From NCBI GenBank assembly GCA_003224515.1, contig QHZC01000056.1, positions 9,141-28,122 on the forward strand: a stretch of 18,982 nt of DNA, given 5' to 3'. This stretch comes from Acidobacteriota bacterium (GTDB taxonomy: Bacteria > Acidobacteriota > Terriglobia > Acidiferrales > UBA7541). A program made the translations under genes and the position numbers. The notes under the pieces are model-generated. The model was not told the origin of the DNA. It ran no database searches and was given only the letters and a program-made list of their open reading frames with translations. Shown piece after piece: positions 6,593-14,665 of the stretch. Every line of letters starts with the position of its first letter. The first letter of the stretch is position 1.

Positions 6593-7474
6593 TCAAGCGC
6601 GCCGAAGCACGAGGAATTCTGCGATCTCGCGGATGCGCGCAGCACGATCCGCGTATGGCGCGAGTTCAGCAATGGCTTTGCTCGCGAGATCATTGGCAAT
6701 TTGGTGAGATCGCTCCAGACCGTAAACTGCCGGGTAGGTTGCTTTTTGTTGCGCCATGTCCTTTCCCGCGGTCTTGCCAAGCGCGGCGGAGGACTCCTCG
6801 ACGTCAAGAATGTCGTCAGTGACCTGAAAAGCCCAACCGACAGTCTCGCCGAATCGCCGCAGGCGCGCGACATCTTCCGAGCTGGCTCCTGCGCATAGGG
6901 CACCGGCAGTAATGGAAGCACGAATCAGTGCGGCGGTTTTCGAACGGTGAATATACTCCAACATTTTCGGATCGATGGGCTTGCCTTCGGCTTCGATGTC
7001 AGCGACCTGGCCACCGACCATACCATTGATGGTGCCAGCCGCGGCTGCAACTTCGGTGAGAATGGCGGCGCGGCGCTCGGCAGCAGCGGTCGTCGCACCG
7101 ATGGTTTCGAACGCCAGCGTAAGGAGAGCGTCGCCCGCGAGGATGGCGATGGCTTCGCCGAACTTCTTGTGGCAAGTCGGTTTGCCGCGGCGGAGGTCAT
7201 CGTTGTCCAGAGCCGGCAAATCATCGTGAATCAAGGAGTAAGTGTGGATGAATTCGATGGCGCAGGCGGGGTGAAGCGCGGGTGTGACATCGCCGGCGAA
7301 GATGCGAGCCGTCTCAAGACAGAGGATGGGGCGGATTCGCTTGCCACCGGCGAAAACGCTGTAACGCATCGCCGTATGAATGGAAGAGGGTGGCGCGGTT
7401 TCGGCCGGGAGGAGACGTCCGAGAGCGGCATCCACGGTCAGGCGGTCTTCTTCGAAGAATGCGGGAAGTTTCAT
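6593..7474 (-). CDS. ispA: Short-chain polyprenyl (farnesyl/geranylgeranyl) diphosphate synthase
   Basis: Condenses IPP with allylic diphosphates to make C15-C20 isoprenyl diphosphates for quinones, carotenoids or undecaprenyl lipid. In the 293-residue protein: FAGGKRIRP (41-49), the first Asp-rich motif DDLPALD (84-90) followed by NDDLRRGKPT, the second motif DDILD (220-224), and GKTAGKD (233-239). The first motif has two residues between Asp pairs plus Leu-Pro, typical of bacterial FPP synthases, so FPP is the likeliest product, but chain length cannot be fixed from sequence. The open frame extends upstream to 7555, but the ATG at 7474 overlaps the xseB stop (ATGA) and gives the normal N-terminus (MKLPAFFEED). 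Intact. Confidence 0.93.
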   Translation of the reverse strand: MKLPAFFEEDRLTVDAALGRLLPAETAPPSSIHTAMRYSVFAGGKRIRPILCLETARIFAGDVTPALHPACAIEFIHTYSLIHDDLPALDNDDLRRGKPTCHKKFGEAIAILAGDALLTLAFETIGATTAAAERRAAILTEVAAAAGTINGMVGGQVADIEAEGKPIDPKMLEYIHRSKTAALIRASITAGALCAGASSEDVARLRRFGETVGWAFQVTDDILDVEESSAALGKTAGKDMAQQKATYPAVYGLERSHQIANDLASKAIAELAPYADRAARIREIAEFLVLRRA

Positions 7475-7716
7475 CTCGGCAGGGAATGGGCGCGCAGCCC
7501 CTTCTTCAGGAGGATTTCCACTCGCCCCTCCGCCTCTTCCAGTTGCTTCTGGCACGCGCGCGAGAGCGCCACGCCCTCCTCGAACAGCTTCATCGCATCG
7601 TCCAACGAGAGCTGCGGGCTTTCCAGGCAGCGGACGACTTCCTCAAGGCGGGCAAGCGAGCGCTCAAAATCGGGCTTTTTGGGAGGTTCAGGTTTTTTGG
7701 GAGCAGGTGAATTCAC
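7471..7716 (-). CDS. xseB: Exodeoxyribonuclease VII small subunit
   Basis: XseB binds the XseA catalytic subunit and regulates degradation of single-stranded DNA. The 81-residue protein has a Lys/Pro-rich N-terminus, then the family core FERSLARLEEVVRCLESPQL, SLDDAMKLFEEGVAL and ACQKQLEEAEGRVEIL, forming the two-helix hairpin of the family. It starts at a GTG (7716-7714), the only plausible start, 28 nt after fpg ends, with no strong Shine-Dalgarno. Its stop overlaps the ispA ATG by 4 nt. The xseA partner is not in the window, which is unusual because xseA often lies just upstream. Confidence 0.9.
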   Translation of the reverse strand: MNSPAPKKPEPPKKPDFERSLARLEEVVRCLESPQLSLDDAMKLFEEGVALSRACQKQLEEAEGRVEILLKKGLRAHSLPR

Positions 7717-7744
7717 GCGATCGGCCCGTATCCTTCAGAGGCGC

Positions 7745-8584
7745 CTATTTCTGACAGCGCCCGCAGCAGTAAGTTGACCGGCCGCCCTGCGCGATGCGCC
7801 GGATCGGCTCTCCGCAGCGGCGGCAGGGCTTTCCCTCGCGGCCGTAGGCGCGAAGAATATTTTCCAACCCCTGGAACCACCACTCCGGATCGCGAAAGTC
7901 GGGCGCCGGATGCAGACAGCATTCTAAGGCACGCGCGAGAACGGACACAATTGCTTTGTGCAGGCGGCGCGCTTCCTGCGGTTTCAAGGTGTTGGCGCGG
8001 CGGCGAGGATTGAGGCCAGCGTACCACAACGATTCGCAAGAGTAGATGTTACCAATACCAGCGACGCGCGATTGATCCAGCAAGAAGTTCTTCAATGGGC
8101 GCTTGGACGCCAAGAGCGTTTCGGTGAAGCGGCTTGAGGTGAAATCGCGCCAGAGGGCGTCGATGCCCAACCCGCTGAGGTCAGGGCAATCATTAGCGGA
8201 TTCCCAGATGTGAATGCGGCCGAAGTGGCGGCGATCGGCGAAGCCCAGGACACCTTTGTCCAGTTCCAGGGCAACATCGACGTGCACGCCGTTTTCACGC
8301 TGGTTGGCACGCTGCAGCAGTTCTTTGCCATTCGAAAACCAAAGGAGTTGACCATCGAGCCGAAAGTGCATCGTCAGCAGGCCGCGGTCCAGAACGAGAA
8401 GCACATATTTGCCTTTGCGATCGACGAAGCGAATGCGGCGGCCCTGGACTTGGCGGGCGACGTGCGAAGGGGCTTGGGGCTTCGTGGCGATCGGGTGAAA
8501 GATGTGAACGCAACGAATTTTGCGACCCTGGACAAGGGGACGTAGCGTGCGAACGACAGCTTCCACTTCCGGGAGTTCGGGCAT
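7745..8584 (-). CDS. mutM: Formamidopyrimidine-DNA glycosylase
   Basis: Bifunctional glycosylase/AP lyase (Fpg) that removes 8-oxoguanine and formamidopyrimidines from DNA. The 279-residue protein starts MPELPEVEAVV, with the catalytic Pro2 and Glu3. K59 in DRKGKY fits the conserved lysine. RVAGIGNIYSCE holds the helix-two-turn-helix Asn. The C-terminal zinc finger is C254-x2-C257-x16-C274-x2-C277 with the conserved Arg in GGRSTY. Everything needed for activity is present. It starts 15 nt after the true end of the acylase gene and precedes xseB, so it is probably co-transcribed with both. No clear Shine-Dalgarno is seen. Nei-type glycosylases share the fold, but length, the PELPEVE start and the finger sequence favour Fpg. 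Confidence 0.94.
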   Translation of the reverse strand: MPELPEVEAVVRTLRPLVQGRKIRCVHIFHPIATKPQAPSHVARQVQGRRIRFVDRKGKYVLLVLDRGLLTMHFRLDGQLLWFSNGKELLQRANQRENGVHVDVALELDKGVLGFADRRHFGRIHIWESANDCPDLSGLGIDALWRDFTSSRFTETLLASKRPLKNFLLDQSRVAGIGNIYSCESLWYAGLNPRRRANTLKPQEARRLHKAIVSVLARALECCLHPAPDFRDPEWWFQGLENILRAYGREGKPCRRCGEPIRRIAQGGRSTYCCGRCQK

Positions 8585-8599
8585 GAGCGCTGTACGGGA

Positions 8600-8770
8600 T
8601 CAAGAACCAGGCTTGAGAGTGAGGGCGTGCTTGCGCGCGTTCGCCTCGCCCGCATCGCTGAACGCCGCGAAAACCGGTTGGCCTTCGTACCAGTAGGAAA
8701 ATTGATCGGAGTAATGGCTACTACCTAGCTGGCCGGATTGTCCCGCGGGGAGGACCAGAATGGATTCATC
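8600..8770 (-). pseudogene. Detached C-terminal segment of the penicillin acylase gene
   Basis: After the acylase frame stops at 8766, a frame shifted by one base codes for 56 residues ending at a TGA (8602-8600): DESILVLPAGQSGQLGSSHY, then a segment with SDQFSYWYEGQPVF and ending ALTLKPGS. This is the conserved end of Ntn penicillin amidases (the LP-GQSG---S-HY-DQ---W--G motif). It has no own start or binding site and is the displaced tail of the upstream gene. Confidence 0.85.
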
Positions 8771-11024
8771 GCTTTGTCGCCGCGCGCACGCTGTAAACGG
8801 TTCCCGATTGGGGCTTGTCCGTGATGCTGAGGAATCGCTTCAACAGACCCTCGTGTCCGAGGGGGTGGAACATGTCCAGGGAGTTGAAGCGCTTCCACGC
8901 CCAATCTTCAACGCGATCGCTCTTGGTCTGTTCGGCCAAATAGGTTACGGCAAGGTCAGCGGCTGCGGCCAGCAATTCGTCATAGTTCTTATAGGCGGCG
9001 GGCAGCCACTTCGCGGGCCGGTCGGTGAGGATTTTTTGCAGAAATGTCGTACTCCGCCACTGGTAGAGATTCGTGTCTTTTCCAAGGAACGGCTCGAGGA
9101 TGAGGTCGATGGCCGCTCGGCGCGCTGCGTGGACAAAAGAAACTTCCGGGGAGCCGGCATCGGCGATTCCGTTCCAATCCTTCAGGCCTTCGATAAGCTT
9201 TTTAGCGCGTGGGTCTTTGGGTTTCACCGTTTTCGCTGCTACCGACAATTGATCCGCGAGGAACACATGGGGATAGCTGTACGTGTCGGTCTGGACTTTA
9301 AGCATGTCCTCGGGGCGCAAATCGTGACGGTCATGCAGTAGATCGTAGATACGCGCGGTGCGGTACGGCTCTTCCCAGCGATCCGTGAGATACGGTTTGT
9401 AATTCGGTCCCACCACACGCGCATTGGCAGTGACAATTAATCCGCTCTCCGGGTTGAGCGCCTGCGGGAGCTTGTCAAATGGGATGTAACCTGTCCACTC
9501 GTAGTCGTCGGTATCTCCGGGAACGGGTACTTCGCCATGACCCTTCTTTCGAACCGGAACTCGAGCGGCCATCACGTATCCGATATTGCCTTCCACATCG
9601 GCGTAGACCGCGTTCTGCGCCGGGCCCCACACACGCTTCATACCCTCACGGAATTCTTTCCAATTGCGCGCCTTGCCCAGCAAATAGTAGCTATTAGCGA
9701 GCCCACCTGGTTCCGTGGCGGTCCAACACAATGCGTAGGCTTTGACTCCCTCGCGATGGACGATCGGGCCGTGGCGAGTTACGACGACCTTCAAGTGATC
9801 GTCTGACTGGCCTTTGATGCGGATGGTCTCGTCGATGACTTGCGCCTTCGTCCAAGCACCCTTCAGCCGATATTCATCCGCGGAGGCCGGATTGAATGTC
9901 TCGACGTAAAGATCCTGAACGTCGGCGCCGTTATTGGTAAAGCCCCAAGCGATGCGGTCGTTGTGGCCGATGACGATCATTGGTGCACCGGGCAGGGTGA
10001 AGCCTTTGGCGTTCCAGCCGGGCGCAGTGACGTGAATCTCATACCAGATGGATGGAATGGAGAGCTCGAGATGGGTGTCATTCGCCAGCAAGGGCTTCCC
10101 GGTGGCGGTATGGGCGCCACTCACGACCCAGTTGTTGCTGCCAAGACTTCGGCGAATCTCGCTCTTTGATTCCTGGAGAAACTCTTGGACGGACTGCGTC
10201 AGAGCCGCAGTCAAGTCTGGCTCACTTTCCGATGTCAGGACGCCGGTCAAAGCTCTACGGTCAGCTTTCAGCACGGTATCCGGTTGCATGTCGTCGTTAT
10301 CATCTTCATCGTCCGGGTCTGCTGCGGAACGTTGCGAGCCATCATCGATAACCTTGGGATCGCCGACGACGAAATGATCCATCGGAGCCTGGTCCGAGAA
10401 GAGATCCTTTGCACGGTCTGCCCCGGCGCGTTCCATGACTTTAGCGCGATTCAATTCTCTTTCCCAAGTGTCTGTCAGCGTTCGATACATGTAGCCTGAA
10501 ATAGCCACAGTATCGGACGGCTGCCAAGGCCTGGGCTGGTAACCAAGGAGCGAAAATTCCAGAGGGAGATTCTTTTTGTGCTGCTCGATAAATTGGTTCA
10601 CGCCGCGCGCATACGCTTCCATCATCTTTCGAGACTCGGGGTCGAGAAGTGTGGCGTCACGCTCTGCGGCGCGGGCGAAGCCGTTCGTTCGAAACTCTCT
10701 GTCGATGAGAAGGGTCTTGGGGCCCAGGATTTCAGAAAGCTGCCCGCGAGCGACGCGGCGCAGCAGATCCATCTGCCAGAGACGGTCCTGCGCCATGACG
10801 TAGCCCTGGGCCTCTGCGAGATCTTCCACCGACGCGGCACGGATGTGTGGGACGCCCCAGCGATCACGTTCGACAGTGACCTCTCGCTGGAGACCGGGAA
10901 GGGAGACGCTCCCGTCGAGTTGCGGCAGCGGGCGGTAGACAAACCACCACGCGAAGGCAGCGGCCGCAATCACCAGAATGGCGCAGATCCAGGAGAAGAT
11001 CCGAAGAATGGTTTGCAAGCTCAT
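8766..11024 (-). CDS. Penicillin acylase family N-terminal nucleophile amidase (C-terminus out of frame)
   Basis: Family enzymes are self-cleaving amidases acting on beta-lactam side chains, N-acyl-homoserine lactones or related amides; the substrate here is unknown. From the ATG at 11024 the protein has one N-terminal membrane anchor (about residues 6-29), then the alpha part (RDRWGVPHIRA, AQGYVMAQDRLWQMDLLRR), an acidic linker (DPDDEDDNDD near 236-245) and the beta part starting at the predicted nucleophile S296 in LGSNNWVVSG, with LLANDTHLELS after it. The frame ends prematurely at TVYSVRAATKR; the family's end follows in another frame (8770-8600) and a GxSMR-type stretch of about 14 residues is absent. 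A longer frame begins with TTG at 11078 but overlaps the likely promoter. It heads the run leading to fpg. Confidence 0.88.
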   Translation of the reverse strand: MSLQTILRIFSWICAILVIAAAAFAWWFVYRPLPQLDGSVSLPGLQREVTVERDRWGVPHIRAASVEDLAEAQGYVMAQDRLWQMDLLRRVARGQLSEILGPKTLLIDREFRTNGFARAAERDATLLDPESRKMMEAYARGVNQFIEQHKKNLPLEFSLLGYQPRPWQPSDTVAISGYMYRTLTDTWERELNRAKVMERAGADRAKDLFSDQAPMDHFVVGDPKVIDDGSQRSAADPDDEDDNDDMQPDTVLKADRRALTGVLTSESEPDLTAALTQSVQEFLQESKSEIRRSLGSNNWVVSGAHTATGKPLLANDTHLELSIPSIWYEIHVTAPGWNAKGFTLPGAPMIVIGHNDRIAWGFTNNGADVQDLYVETFNPASADEYRLKGAWTKAQVIDETIRIKGQSDDHLKVVVTRHGPIVHREGVKAYALCWTATEPGGLANSYYLLGKARNWKEFREGMKRVWGPAQNAVYADVEGNIGYVMAARVPVRKKGHGEVPVPGDTDDYEWTGYIPFDKLPQALNPESGLIVTANARVVGPNYKPYLTDRWEEPYRTARIYDLLHDRHDLRPEDMLKVQTDTYSYPHVFLADQLSVAAKTVKPKDPRAKKLIEGLKDWNGIADAGSPEVSFVHAARRAAIDLILEPFLGKDTNLYQWRSTTFLQKILTDRPAKWLPAAYKNYDELLAAAADLAVTYLAEQTKSDRVEDWAWKRFNSLDMFHPLGHEGLLKRFLSITDKPQSGTVYSVRAATKR

Positions 11025-11049
11025 TCCCACGCGATTTAGGCAAAAATTG

Positions 11050-11078
11050 AGTGTAGAGGAGGTGCTTCGTGCGCGCAA
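11050..11078 (-). promoter_or_regulatory. Candidate promoter of the acylase-fpg-xseB-ispA-tlyA-nadK run
   Basis: On the minus strand TTGCGC (11078-11073), 17 nt, TACACT (11055-11050). Matches to consensus are three and four of six with ideal spacing. It places the start about 20 nt before the ATG at 11024. An inverted repeat (11069-11091) overlaps the -35 box. Confidence 0.42.
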
Positions 11079-11091
11079 CCAAGTCGCGCAC
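11069..11091. repeat. Inverted repeat over the acylase promoter
   Basis: GTGCGCG (11069-11075) and CGCGCAC (11085-11091) are perfect 7-bp arms around a 9-nt loop. It lies between the DUF4340 gene stop and the acylase start and covers the -35 candidate. It could be an operator, or an RNA hairpin ending the upstream operon; no T-run follows on the minus strand. Confidence 0.35.
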
Positions 11092-11164
11092 GGGTGCGAG
11101 ACAGGGAGCCGCGTTTGGGAGATTCACCAACTGTGGACGAATGCCGTCTCGATAGATTTCAGCG

Positions 11165-12121
11165 CTACTTCTTACTGGGCGGAGGAGCAGACTTCAGATC
11201 AGCGGCCGACTTCTGCAATTCGGTGATGGTCGAAGCGTTCAGCTCATAAAGAGCGGGTTCGTTTTCTCTTTTCGCCAGGTACTTGTCGCCATTCTTCGAA
11301 AGTATCACTTTTTCCAAACGCTTGCTGCCGTCGGAAGTTATGGTCAGCTCCATCACGGGCGCGGCAAATCCAGACTCGGCGAACTTGCTTGCAGACAGAT
11401 CGCGGATTTTGTCAACGAGCGCTGACACCGTGGACGGGTCCATTTTTGCGCCATTGGACCACCAATCGCCGCCGCTGTGTGTGAGGAAATAGCCCTTGGA
11501 GCCGTCGCGAAGCTCGCTTTTGTCGGGTTCAGCGAAGCCGAAATCGAAGAGCTTTTTGTTTCGGAAATCGTCGAGGCTCTTATCCAGCCCAGGTCCGGTC
11601 CCGCTGGAAATCTTACAGACGCCGGCGACCGCGTTGGACTTTGCATAGTAGGCGTCTTTGTTTTTCCGAACCTGCAGTTCCTGTGTACCGGAGGTGTCCG
11701 TTATTCTTACAGTTGCAAAAGGAGTGCCTGAGCCGAACGCGGCAGGCGCTTTCTTTTCATCTTCATTTGCAGTCAGTTCCATTCTTGCTTCGCGCAAGGT
11801 TCGCAGCAGCTCTTCCACGGCAGGGCGGTCGGCGCGGAACGGTTTCGGCTTTACGATTTGCCACTCGTCTTTACTGCGGCCAAACGCAATGGTTTGTTTC
11901 TTGGCCGTCAATTCAATGCCAGAAACTTTGTCCGAATCAAAGGTCAGCAGGCGTTTGTCCCGCAAATCGTTTGGGGATTTATCGAGACTGTTTTTCTTGT
12001 AGCTCGAAAGGGCGAAGACGCGCGCGTCGCCTGCGATCGCGGCATACACCGCGGTGCCTGCCGGCGTTTCGTCGCCGATCAAGAGCTTCGTGGTTTTCTT
12101 GCTCTTATCGGTGACGTTCAA
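11165..12121 (-). CDS. DUF4340 protein, larger C-terminal part of a split gene
   Basis: This frame has no natural start: the first possible one is a TTG (12121) within VIELNVTDKSKKTT, which reads back in frame to about 12130. The 318 residues carry the DUF4340 pattern of repeated beta-rich units: KLLIGDETPAGTAVYA, LRDKRLLTFDSDKVSGIEL, RNKKLFDFGFAE, the WQIV and WWSNG tryptophans, and a Lys/Pro-rich tail (SAPPPSKK). The N-terminal membrane anchor and first unit are in the frame at 12127-12465. DUF4340 proteins accompany GldG-like ABC modules and are thought to lie outside the membrane; their role is unknown. It is the last gene of the minus-strand ABC operon. Confidence 0.82.
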   Translation of the reverse strand: MNVTDKSKKTTKLLIGDETPAGTAVYAAIAGDARVFALSSYKKNSLDKSPNDLRDKRLLTFDSDKVSGIELTAKKQTIAFGRSKDEWQIVKPKPFRADRPAVEELLRTLREARMELTANEDEKKAPAAFGSGTPFATVRITDTSGTQELQVRKNKDAYYAKSNAVAGVCKISSGTGPGLDKSLDDFRNKKLFDFGFAEPDKSELRDGSKGYFLTHSGGDWWSNGAKMDPSTVSALVDKIRDLSASKFAESGFAAPVMELTITSDGSKRLEKVILSKNGDKYLAKRENEPALYELNASTITELQKSAADLKSAPPPSKK

Positions 12122-12126
12122 CTCGA

Positions 12127-12465
12127 TTACTGGTCCGGACTGGTGGTTTTTTCTTCCACGGTGCGATCGGATCTGAGCGAGGAAAGAGTCGAGAGCATGC
12201 TGGAGACGGCATCCGGATCGGCGCTAAGAGCTTCGGGCGCGGCGATCTGCCATCTGGAATCGCTACGCTGCAAATGGATGATTTCGCCGCTGCGCTTCTT
12301 GATTTCAATATTTTGGATTTGGTCTTCCGTAATGCTTAGAAGCTTAGTCGTGACGCTCTCGGTCGGCGCCTTGTCTGCCGTGGCTGTTTTTTTGTTGGAC
12401 CACCACATGACTCCGCTCAGCACGATCAGAAGAAAGCTGGCGGTCAGGAGACCTTTGGATTTCAT
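12127..12465 (-). CDS. DUF4340 protein, N-terminal anchor part of the same split gene
   Basis: The frame starts MKSKGLLTASFLLIVLSGVM, a single membrane anchor (about residues 4-21), followed by the usual opening unit: LLSITEDQIQNIEIKKRSGE, WQIAAPEALSADPDAVSSML and SSLRSDRTVEEKTT. After EEKTTSPDQ it hits a TAA (12127), while the next frame over continues SGPVIELNVTDKSKK. Relatives have roughly DLxxYGL between these parts, so about 7-8 residues plus the frame are lost. The ATG has GGAGA 6-7 nt upstream and follows the GldG-like stop by 3 nt, so translation of the start looks normal. The product as it stands is a 112-residue anchored stub. Confidence 0.82.
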   Translation of the reverse strand: MKSKGLLTASFLLIVLSGVMWWSNKKTATADKAPTESVTTKLLSITEDQIQNIEIKKRSGEIIHLQRSDSRWQIAAPEALSADPDAVSSMLSTLSSLRSDRTVEEKTTSPDQ

Positions 12466-12468
12466 ACG

Positions 12469-13896
12469 CTATCTCCGCCTCCACCAGGTAATCAGGCCAA
12501 ATCCGACAACGGCGAGTGGAAATACGACGATACTGAGCCAGAACGTGGAATTCAGTCTGCGACTGGTCATGTTCAGGGGCCGATCTTCGGGAGTCTTCGG
12601 CCGAATAGAGATTAGATCCTCGTCCGACGAGAGCCAGTTGACAATGTTGACCATCAGGTCACGGTTGCCGAGCGAACGCGAGCCCGCAATGCTGTTTTGC
12701 GCGGCGCGCGAAGTGCCAACGACCACAAAGCGGCCCTGGGGTGAACTGCTGAACGTGCCCGCAACTGCCAGAGTGAGCGGTCCTTTCTTTCCTTTTGTTG
12801 TATCGACGGCGCCGCGCGCACTGACGGAGCTGGTGGCGACGCTGGCTTCGGTCGTGGCAACCAACTTAGAGATCGCGGTCTTGCTGACGGACTGCGTTTC
12901 CAGCGAGCGGGACAGCGGAAAGGCAGTCGGCACACGCGCGAGTGGCTGCGTGATGGCGTGCGATTCGTAGCCCAGTATGAAAGGAACTTCAGGACCGAGC
13001 CGGAAAATTTGGCCAACGCCGCTGAGATCGAGAACCAGGTCTTTGTTTGCAGTGACGCCCCAATCGGCGAGGAGTTTGAGCAACTCCTCGTTTTCAGTGG
13101 GAGGCTCGGAGTCGCCGAGGCGGAGCGGAGTATCGAGGAGGAACAGGGCCCGGCCCCCGGCTTCCACAAACGTTTTTAGAGCGTTGATCACCGGAACAGG
13201 GTAGTCATTTTTCGGACCAGCGATCACCAGTACTGTGCAAGCCTTGGGAATTTCAAGAGAAGAAGCCGCGGGGGCCTGGCCGATAGCAATGGGTTTGTTA
13301 GCGCTTGCCGCCGCCGGTCGAAGCGTTTCCGTGCGAACCTTGTAATTGTCGCGTTCGAGGAGCTGTTTAAACAAGGAATAGCCGGCAGTGTCCGTGTCGT
13401 CGATGGAACGCTCTCCGGCCGCCGAGAGCGCGCAGACTGTGCGTTCGTCGGATTTGAGTGAGCGGATCAAGGCACCGGTGACTTCTTCTTCGCTGAGGCT
13501 CTTAGCGCTTTCGCGCCGCGTACCGCTCTCGATCATGACCGCGGAATCCGATCGATACCCGGCTGCCTTTGCTATTTGAGGCTTTCGCTCTGGATCGATG
13601 TAGGTGACGTGCAATTTGGGGGATAGGCTGGAATAACGGTCCAGTGTGTCCCGAGCGGTGCGGAATTCGTTCTGCCCGCCAAAGTATGTGAGTTGGACGT
13701 CGCTCTTCAGGCCCTTGACCACTTTGACGGTTTGGTCGGAGAGGCTGAACTGCTTATTGGAAGTAGAGTCGTAGGACTTGTCGTACCGATTGGCCAGAAA
13801 ATTCACGGCCACAAGAACCGCGAGCACGACGAGGATATAAACGCTCGCGTAAGCAGTGTATTGAGTCTGTCTTGCCTTGAGCCAGGCGGGGGCCAT
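12469..13896 (-). CDS. GldG-like ABC transporter auxiliary protein (ABC_transp_aux)
   Basis: The 475-residue protein has an N-terminal membrane segment (about 17-36, YILVVLAVLVAVNFLANRYD), a large extracytoplasmic region and a C-terminal membrane segment (about 450-470) ending WWRRR. Family marks: NKQFSLSDQTVKVVKGLKSD and VQLTYF near the N-terminus, YIDPERKP, GALIRSLKSDERTVCALSAAGE (19-residue core around the Gly-Glu), the GRALFLLDTP strand near 250, and RSLGNRDLMVNIVNWLSSDE near 410. Relatives work with an ABC ATPase and permease; GldG in Bacteroidota is needed for gliding and secretion, but Acidobacteriota homologues have no known role. The ATG lies 1 nt after the permease stop with GGAGG 7 nt upstream. 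Intact. Confidence 0.87.
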   Translation of the reverse strand: MAPAWLKARQTQYTAYASVYILVVLAVLVAVNFLANRYDKSYDSTSNKQFSLSDQTVKVVKGLKSDVQLTYFGGQNEFRTARDTLDRYSSLSPKLHVTYIDPERKPQIAKAAGYRSDSAVMIESGTRRESAKSLSEEEVTGALIRSLKSDERTVCALSAAGERSIDDTDTAGYSLFKQLLERDNYKVRTETLRPAAASANKPIAIGQAPAASSLEIPKACTVLVIAGPKNDYPVPVINALKTFVEAGGRALFLLDTPLRLGDSEPPTENEELLKLLADWGVTANKDLVLDLSGVGQIFRLGPEVPFILGYESHAITQPLARVPTAFPLSRSLETQSVSKTAISKLVATTEASVATSSVSARGAVDTTKGKKGPLTLAVAGTFSSSPQGRFVVVGTSRAAQNSIAGSRSLGNRDLMVNIVNWLSSDEDLISIRPKTPEDRPLNMTSRRLNSTFWLSIVVFPLAVVGFGLITWWRRR

Positions 13897-13897
13897 G

Positions 13898-14665
13898 CTA
13901 GGACCTCCACCGCAGGGATTCCATCTGACGCACGGTCAGGAACAAGGCAAGAAAAATGAAGGTTACGTAGAAGACAGCGTCTTTCAAATCGAGGACGCCT
14001 TTGCTGAAGTTTTCCATATGCGGGACGATGGAGACGTAATTCAGCACTCTCGAGGCGGTGGTACTGTCATACTCGGTGAACCAGCTCAGCATATACAGTA
14101 CGAGACTGACAAAAAAAGCCGCGCCCCCGGCCACGATCTGATTGCTGGTCATCGCCGAAATCACCGTGCCGACGGCCAGCAGGCAACCGCCCTGCAATAG
14201 CAGGCCAAGATACGCCACCAGGACCGGCTTCCAATCTGGCTTCCCCCAGGCGAAGAGGAAGGCGATGTTGAGCAGAGACATCCCCAGGACGAAGAGATAG
14301 AGGAGCATTGCTCCAAGCCACTTACCCAGGATGATGCTGAGATCCTGAACCGGGGACGTCAGAAGCATCTCGATCGTGCCGTTGCGCTTCTCTTCAGCGA
14401 TGAGCCGCATGCTGATCAAGGGAATAAGAAAGAGTGAAACGGTTCCGGCGAATCCGAGCATCGGGCGGATAATGAATTCGTTGACGCTGATGGGCGGCCC
14501 ACCACCATTCATCTGCGAGCGAAAGGTGAAATTAACGAATTCTCGCGTGGCTGAAAAAAAGACTAAACCGAAGATGAGCGCGAACAGAGCCATCACCGCA
14601 TAGGCGATGGGCGAAGCGAAATAACTGCGCAGTTCTTTGCGGCAAATTACCCAAACATTTTTCAT
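13898..14665 (-). CDS. ABC-2 type transporter permease (GldF-like)
   Basis: The 255-residue integral membrane protein has about six hydrophobic segments. It starts MKNVWVICRKELRSYFASPI, the usual opening of ABC-2 permeases (amphipathic helix, then first membrane span). The core PLISMRLIAEEKRNGTIEML followed by LTSPV is the family's conserved cytoplasmic coupling region, here at about residues 83-108. The end is LTVRQMESLRWRS. Its ATG overlaps the ATPase stop by 4 nt (ATGA) and the GldG-like gene follows after 1 nt, so the three products very likely form one complex. Substrate unknown. Confidence 0.88.
   Translation of the reverse strand: MKNVWVICRKELRSYFASPIAYAVMALFALIFGLVFFSATREFVNFTFRSQMNGGGPPISVNEFIIRPMLGFAGTVSLFLIPLISMRLIAEEKRNGTIEMLLTSPVQDLSIILGKWLGAMLLYLFVLGMSLLNIAFLFAWGKPDWKPVLVAYLGLLLQGGCLLAVGTVISAMTSNQIVAGGAAFFVSLVLYMLSWFTEYDSTTASRVLNYVSIVPHMENFSKGVLDLKDAVFYVTFIFLALFLTVRQMESLRWRS

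Noticed and set aside
11858..12970. Plus-strand 370-codon frame
   Set aside because: It is antisense to the DUF4340 and GldG-like genes, which have clear family sequence and good ribosome binding sites; this frame shows none.
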